Assembly: GCF_027270735.1 (NCBI RefSeq)
Contig: NZ_JAPWIJ010000002.1
Span: forward strand, 124,001-188,000
Reading direction: 5' to 3'
DNA from: Rhodococcus ruber
Lineage (GTDB): Bacteria; Actinomycetota; Actinomycetes; Mycobacteriales; Mycobacteriaceae
DNA length: 64,000 bases
The notes beneath the pieces are model-generated. The model was not told where the DNA came from. It searched no databases and worked only from the letters and a program-made list of their open reading frames with translations. Made by a program: the position numbers and the translations under genes. The first letter of the stretch is position 1. Every line of letters starts with the position of its first letter. Shown one piece after another: positions 61,191 to 64,000 of the stretch.

Positions 61191-61200
61191 GCATCGATGC
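61191..61200. promoter_or_regulatory. Candidate TetR operator
   Basis: The 10-bp perfect palindrome GCATCGATGC lies just upstream of the tetR-esterase operon. A second symmetric core GAAATTTC lies at 61223-61230 within TGTCAGAAATTTCCTGTCA. Either may be the binding site; the evidence is symmetry and position only. Confidence 0.35.
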
Positions 61201-61247
61201 CACATTTTTCCCATAGGTGTCAGAAATTTCCTGTCATGCAACCGGGC

Positions 61248-62222
61248 TCACTTGTCTTCGGTTACCGAATTCGGCTCGTCGTAGGTGACCGTGATGTCCT
61301 GGAATCCCTTGTTGCGCTGCGCTTCTGCCTGGCCAGTGTAGGAGTTCTTGTCCCCTTCGGTGAGTTCGACGTTGTCGGTGAACGGCGTGAGCAGTGCCCG
61401 GGGGTGCAGGTGATCGACCCGTACGGCATTGACTTCGATGCACAGCACGATCAGCACCGATGCGACGTACAGAAAGCCCAGCAGCCCGAGGACGATCGCG
61501 AAGATGCCGTTGGCGGCACTGGCATTGCCGACGACGTAGCGAATGTAGATTCCGCCGAAGGATTGCAGCGCCTGCCAGATCACGGCGGCGATCGCGGCAC
61601 CGGGCAGTACTTCGCGAACACTCAGTGCGCGTGCGGTTCCGATACGAAACGCTGCAGTGAAGACGACGACGTTGACGATCACCGCACCTATCAGCGCCAA
61701 CGCACCGCCCGCGAACCCGAACACACCCGAGGATGCGACTCCGTTGAGGACGGTCAACCCGATGATCGCAGTGCCGACGGTGCTCAGTAGCAACAGCCCG
61801 CGCAAGCGTCCCTTGATCGGATCCGGCTGCTCGTTCCGGGGCACCGACCACGCGGTGTTCATCGCGTACTGGGCGGCCAAGGAGACTCCGAGTCCGCCGT
61901 ACAACGACCCGACGACGCCGATGACGATGGCGGTGGTTCCGCCGCTCAGGCGATCGGGCTGACCGAGTTGATCACCGATCACGGGGATCTGGCTCATCGC
62001 CGAATCGATGATTCGGGTCTGCAGTTCCGGGTCGCCCGCCAGCACGATCCCCAACACCGTCGTGAACAACAGCAGTAGCGGAAACAGTGAGAGGAACGAG
62101 TAGTACGCGATCAGTGCTGCGAGATAGCCGCCTCGGTCGTCGAGAAACTTGTACAGCACGGCCAACGGAAAACCCGCCGACGGGTGTTTGCGCTGATAAC
62201 TGTCCACTTTGGCGACCATCAT
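61248..62222 (-). CDS. YihY/virulence factor BrkB-family membrane protein
   Basis: 324 residues with six membrane helices. Family marks are GYLAALIAYYSFLSLFPLLLLFTTVLGIVL near the N-terminus, SLYGGLGVSLAAQYAMNTAW in the middle and GIYIRYVVGNASAANGIFAIVLGLLGFLYVASVLIVLCIEVNAV near the end. The Y-I-R/G-I-F-A pattern is typical. A hydrophilic C-terminal tail of about 50 residues ends in NSVTEDK. Mycobacterial YhjD is the closest named relative I would suggest. The transport role is not settled in the family. Confidence 0.88.
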   Translation of the reverse strand: MMVAKVDSYQRKHPSAGFPLAVLYKFLDDRGGYLAALIAYYSFLSLFPLLLLFTTVLGIVLAGDPELQTRIIDSAMSQIPVIGDQLGQPDRLSGGTTAIVIGVVGSLYGGLGVSLAAQYAMNTAWSVPRNEQPDPIKGRLRGLLLLSTVGTAIIGLTVLNGVASSGVFGFAGGALALIGAVIVNVVVFTAAFRIGTARALSVREVLPGAAIAAVIWQALQSFGGIYIRYVVGNASAANGIFAIVLGLLGFLYVASVLIVLCIEVNAVRVDHLHPRALLTPFTDNVELTEGDKNSYTGQAEAQRNKGFQDITVTYDEPNSVTEDK

Positions 62223-62237
62223 CGGTCGAATGTATCC

Positions 62238-62266
62238 ACCGCCGACGTCGCAGAAACGTCGGCGGT
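62238..62266. promoter_or_regulatory. Hairpin in the leader between divergent yihY-like and csbD genes
   Basis: Perfect 11-bp arms ACCGCCGACGT (62238-62248) and ACGTCGGCGGT (62256-62266) with a 7-base spacer. It sits 16 bases upstream of the YihY-type start codon and between two 5' ends, so it is unlikely to be a terminator. It may be a leader structure or an operator. Confidence 0.45.
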
Positions 62267-62362
62267 ATGTGTGACCCAGATCTCTCCGTGCACACGTGCG
62301 CTTCGGACGGCAGCACTCGACTAACTCATCAGTACCAACCCAGGACGAGGAAAGGAACTCAC

Positions 62363-62533
62363 ATGAGCTTCATCGACAAGGCCAAGAACGCCGCAGAAGA
62401 CGCCATCGGCAAGGCCAAGGAAGTTGTGGGCGACGCCACGAACAACAAGGACCTCGAGGCCGAGGGCAAGAAGGATCAGGGTTCGGCCGGCGTGAAGAAG
62501 GTCGGCGAGAACATCAAGGACACCTTCAAGTAA
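62363..62533 (+). CDS. CsbD-family stress protein
   Basis: 56 residues. MSFIDKAKNAAEDAIGKAKEVVGDATNNKDLEAEGKKDQ with a final GVKKVGENIKDTFK is the CsbD helical pattern (A/G-K-x-K-E-x-x-G-x-x-x-x-x-x-x-L-x-x-E-G-x-x-x-Q). Highly charged, no membrane segment. CsbD proteins are general-stress (sigma B-type) induced in many bacteria; activity unknown. AAAGGA lies upstream of the ATG, and a strong terminator follows directly. Confidence 0.92.
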   Translation: MSFIDKAKNAAEDAIGKAKEVVGDATNNKDLEAEGKKDQGSAGVKKVGENIKDTFK

Positions 62534-62541
62534 GTCTTTTC

Positions 62542-62583
62542 GCAGAGGGGACCGTCGATCACACGATCGACGGTCCCCTCTGC
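62542..62583 (+). terminator. Strong intrinsic terminator of csbD
   Basis: A 19-bp perfect stem (GCAGAGGGGACCGTCGATC at 62542-62560 with its complement at 62565-62583) has a 4-base loop ACAC and is followed by TTTTGC. It lies nine bases after the csbD stop. Confidence 0.93.
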
Positions 62584-62708
62584 TTTTGCACCCGTATAAA
62601 ATGCACAGAACCGGCTGTAGCGGTCGGCAGGGCGTCCAGCAGGCGGCGCATGTTCATGGATCTGTCCGGCGAACGACGGCATAGGTCCCATGCGAGAGGA
62701 CAGTGTGA

Positions 62709-63428
62709 ATGTCGCAACAGTCGACCGATAGGCACCCTGCCAGTACGTCTCATGCTTCGTTGCTCGCCGAGTTCGCGCGATCTCTTCGCGATACCCGTCG
62801 TTCGATGCCCGAGACGATCAGCGAAATTCTGCGAACTGCGATTCGGCTCATCCCAGGAGCCACCGTCGGTTGCGTCACCACGGTGAGCAAGGGTGAGCGA
62901 ACCGTCGTGGCATCCACCGATCCTGTTGCCGAGGAGCTGTGTCGACTTCAGTACGAACTCGACGAGGGCCCGATTCCCACCGAGGTCCGCCATTTCGACG
63001 TCGTCGTATCGGACGACCTTACGTCCGAACCGCGGTGGCCGGAATTCGCCGTCCTTGCCGTCGGCGAAGGTTTCAATTCACTGGCCGCATTTCAGCTCTA
63101 CAGCAACGCCGATGACCTCGGCGCGTTGGTCTTCTACAGCAACGAACCCGGGGCGTTCGACGCCGCTGCCGTCGAGATCGGTGAGGCGCTCGCCGCCCAC
63201 GCCGCGATCGCGATGCTCAGTGCCCGCGACAACGAACAGTTCCGCACGGGCCTGGCCAGTCGCGACATCATCGGCCAGGCCAAAGGGATGATCATGGAAC
63301 GCTACGATCTCGACGCGGTGCAGGCCTTCGAACTGCTGGCAAAGCTGTCGCAACAACAGAACCTGCCGTTGCACAGGGTGGCTCGCGATCTGGTCGAGAC
63401 CGATCACCCGACCAACTCGACTTTCTGA
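62709..63428 (+). CDS. GAF-ANTAR RNA-binding antiterminator
   Basis: 239 residues. The GAF domain is at about 30-165 (GATVGCVTTVSKGERTVVAST, LDEGPIPTEV, FNSLAAFQLYSNADDLGALVFYS) and the C-terminal ANTAR domain at about 175-232 (FRTGLASRDIIGQAKGMIMERYDLDAVQAFELLAKLSQQQNLPLHRVARDLV). Both conserved ANTAR features, the A-K-G-x-x-M core and the L-P-L-x-x-V-A helix, are present. ANTAR proteins bind dual-hairpin RNAs to prevent termination; the GAF domain senses a small ligand or redox state. I see no obvious dual-hairpin target next to it. Targets are probably elsewhere. Confidence 0.92.
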   Translation: MSQQSTDRHPASTSHASLLAEFARSLRDTRRSMPETISEILRTAIRLIPGATVGCVTTVSKGERTVVASTDPVAEELCRLQYELDEGPIPTEVRHFDVVVSDDLTSEPRWPEFAVLAVGEGFNSLAAFQLYSNADDLGALVFYSNEPGAFDAAAVEIGEALAAHAAIAMLSARDNEQFRTGLASRDIIGQAKGMIMERYDLDAVQAFELLAKLSQQQNLPLHRVARDLVETDHPTNSTF

Positions 63429-63546
63429 CCGGCCCCCCAGGTTTCGATTTCCGCGCACGAGGAAGCCTGTGGGTGGTGCCTGCTCACAACACGCGGTACC
63501 CGCGGGCGGTTATGTCGTTGAGCCAACAGCGATCGACCGCTCGTCG

Positions 63547-64000
63547 CTAATGCTCCGGTTGGCACCTCGGACACCACCACGTTCGACGCCGATCGGGGTT
63601 ACCGGGGACCTCAGCGACTACCCGAACGAGCGTCCCACATCGCAGACACGGTTTGCCTGCTCGTCCAGCGACCCAGTGTGAGCGACCCTTTCGAGAGTCT
63701 CCGGTGGTGACCTGCATCGCCCCCGGAACGGTCGCGGAGTGACGCATCGCCCGCTCGAGCAGCGCGACCAGTTTCTCGGCATCCACGTCACTCGATCGAG
63801 TCCACGGCCACAATCCGCGTAGGAAACACAGTTCGTTCGCCCACAGATTGCCGGGCCCTGCTATCACCTTCTGATCGAGCAGAGTCGCGATAATCGGCCG
63901 ATCCGTCTGAGCGACCACGTTGGCCACCGCCGTGTCGGTATCGAACATCGGCTGCAAAGGGTCCGGACCGAGATGCGCAACCAGGGCATTCATGTCGGTG
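63547..64000 (-). CDS. Fpg/Nei-family DNA glycosylase, C-terminal part (5' end outside window)
   Basis: About 151 C-terminal residues are visible. The helix-two-turn-helix region contains IIATLLDQKVIAGPGNLWANELCFLRGLWPWT (DQ...AG(I/P)GN is the Fpg/Nei H2TH signature). The C-terminal zinc finger has four cysteines (CLRCG ... WWCPRCQ). The P-G-N-L-W/N-E-x-C-F form resembles actinobacterial Nei/endonuclease VIII-like proteins more than Fpg, but the catalytic N-terminus (Pro2-Glu3) is not in the window. It excises oxidised bases with AP-lyase activity. Confidence 0.9.
   Translation of the reverse strand, partial: TDMNALVAHLGPDPLQPMFDTDTAVANVVAQTDRPIIATLLDQKVIAGPGNLWANELCFLRGLWPWTRSSDVDAEKLVALLERAMRHSATVPGAMQVTTGDSRKGRSHWVAGRAGKPCLRCGTLVRVVAEVPGNPDRRRTWWCPRCQPEH

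Noticed and set aside
63429..63546. Possible small RNA or attachment site between the ANTAR and Fpg/Nei genes
   Set aside because: Only weak imperfect complementarity (CCCCAGG with CCTGTGGG) and no repeat, promoter or integrase nearby; treated as an ordinary convergent gap.

Overview
The window looks like chromosome of a mycolic-acid actinomycete, most likely Rhodococcus or a close Nocardiaceae relative. The sequence is GC-rich with many GTG/ATGA translational overlaps. It encodes an antigen 85-type mycolyltransferase, a DesA3-type acyl desaturase with its dedicated reductase, the pruC-pruA-pruB proline block known from Mycobacterium, an MmpL-type exporter and a GAF-ANTAR protein. I see no rRNA, tRNA, insertion sequence, prophage or CRISPR array.

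Layout. 1-4 kb: proline catabolism (PucR-type regulator divergent from pruA-pruB). 4-14 kb: STAS protein, MarR/MmpL/lipocalin unit, FKBP-like lipoprotein, a QorB/QorR-like redox pair, a VOC protein, a secreted protein, a 31-aa small ORF and two CBS-domain CNNM/CorC membrane proteins. 14-18 kb: universal stress protein and a tctCBA tripartite carboxylate transporter. 18-25 kb: Old Yellow Enzyme, type III glutamine synthetase, two SRPBCC proteins, a methyltransferase, a DUF5996 protein and an MHS symporter. 25.8-31 kb: an electron-transfer and oxygenase group (DesA3-like desaturase, its reductase, a ferredoxin-FprB fusion, an AurF-like diiron oxygenase) divergent from a HAMP-adenylate cyclase.

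32.7-38.4 kb is the clearest specialised-metabolite locus. It is one tightly coupled operon for mycosporine-like amino acids (MAAs): a HAD-fold protein that has lost its catalytic aspartates, a sedoheptulose-7-phosphate cyclase (mysA), an O-methyltransferase (mysB), two ATP-grasp ligases (mysC, mysD) and a TauD-type Fe/2-oxoglutarate oxygenase in the place where a tailoring enzyme would be expected. 39-42.8 kb: a TetR/PhlG-like hydrolase pair that recalls PhlH/PhlG, a membrane protein, a pirin with a palindromic operator and a small GNAT.

42.9-49.2 kb holds an unfamiliar four-gene island. Two paralogous 443-residue proteins, each a ricin-type lectin domain plus a GH16 glycanase domain (one secreted, one a lipoprotein), flank a translationally coupled pair: an ATP-grasp ligase and a 689-residue protein with a papain-like Gln-Cys-His-Asn constellation. 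This is my candidate for an undescribed system. 49-64 kb: tudor-like small protein, mycolyltransferase, ECF42 sigma factor with its DGPF partner, a complete sugar operon (frcBCA, two sugar kinases, LacI repressor, second class II aldolase), esterase/TetR pair, YihY-type membrane protein, CsbD, GAF-ANTAR regulator and the C-terminal part of an Fpg/Nei DNA glycosylase.

At the DNA level there are several long inverted repeats that overlap ribosome-binding sites or start codons (14.1, 18.9 and 28.4 kb), and two related large palindromes placed between tail-to-tail genes (8.25 and 17.8 kb).
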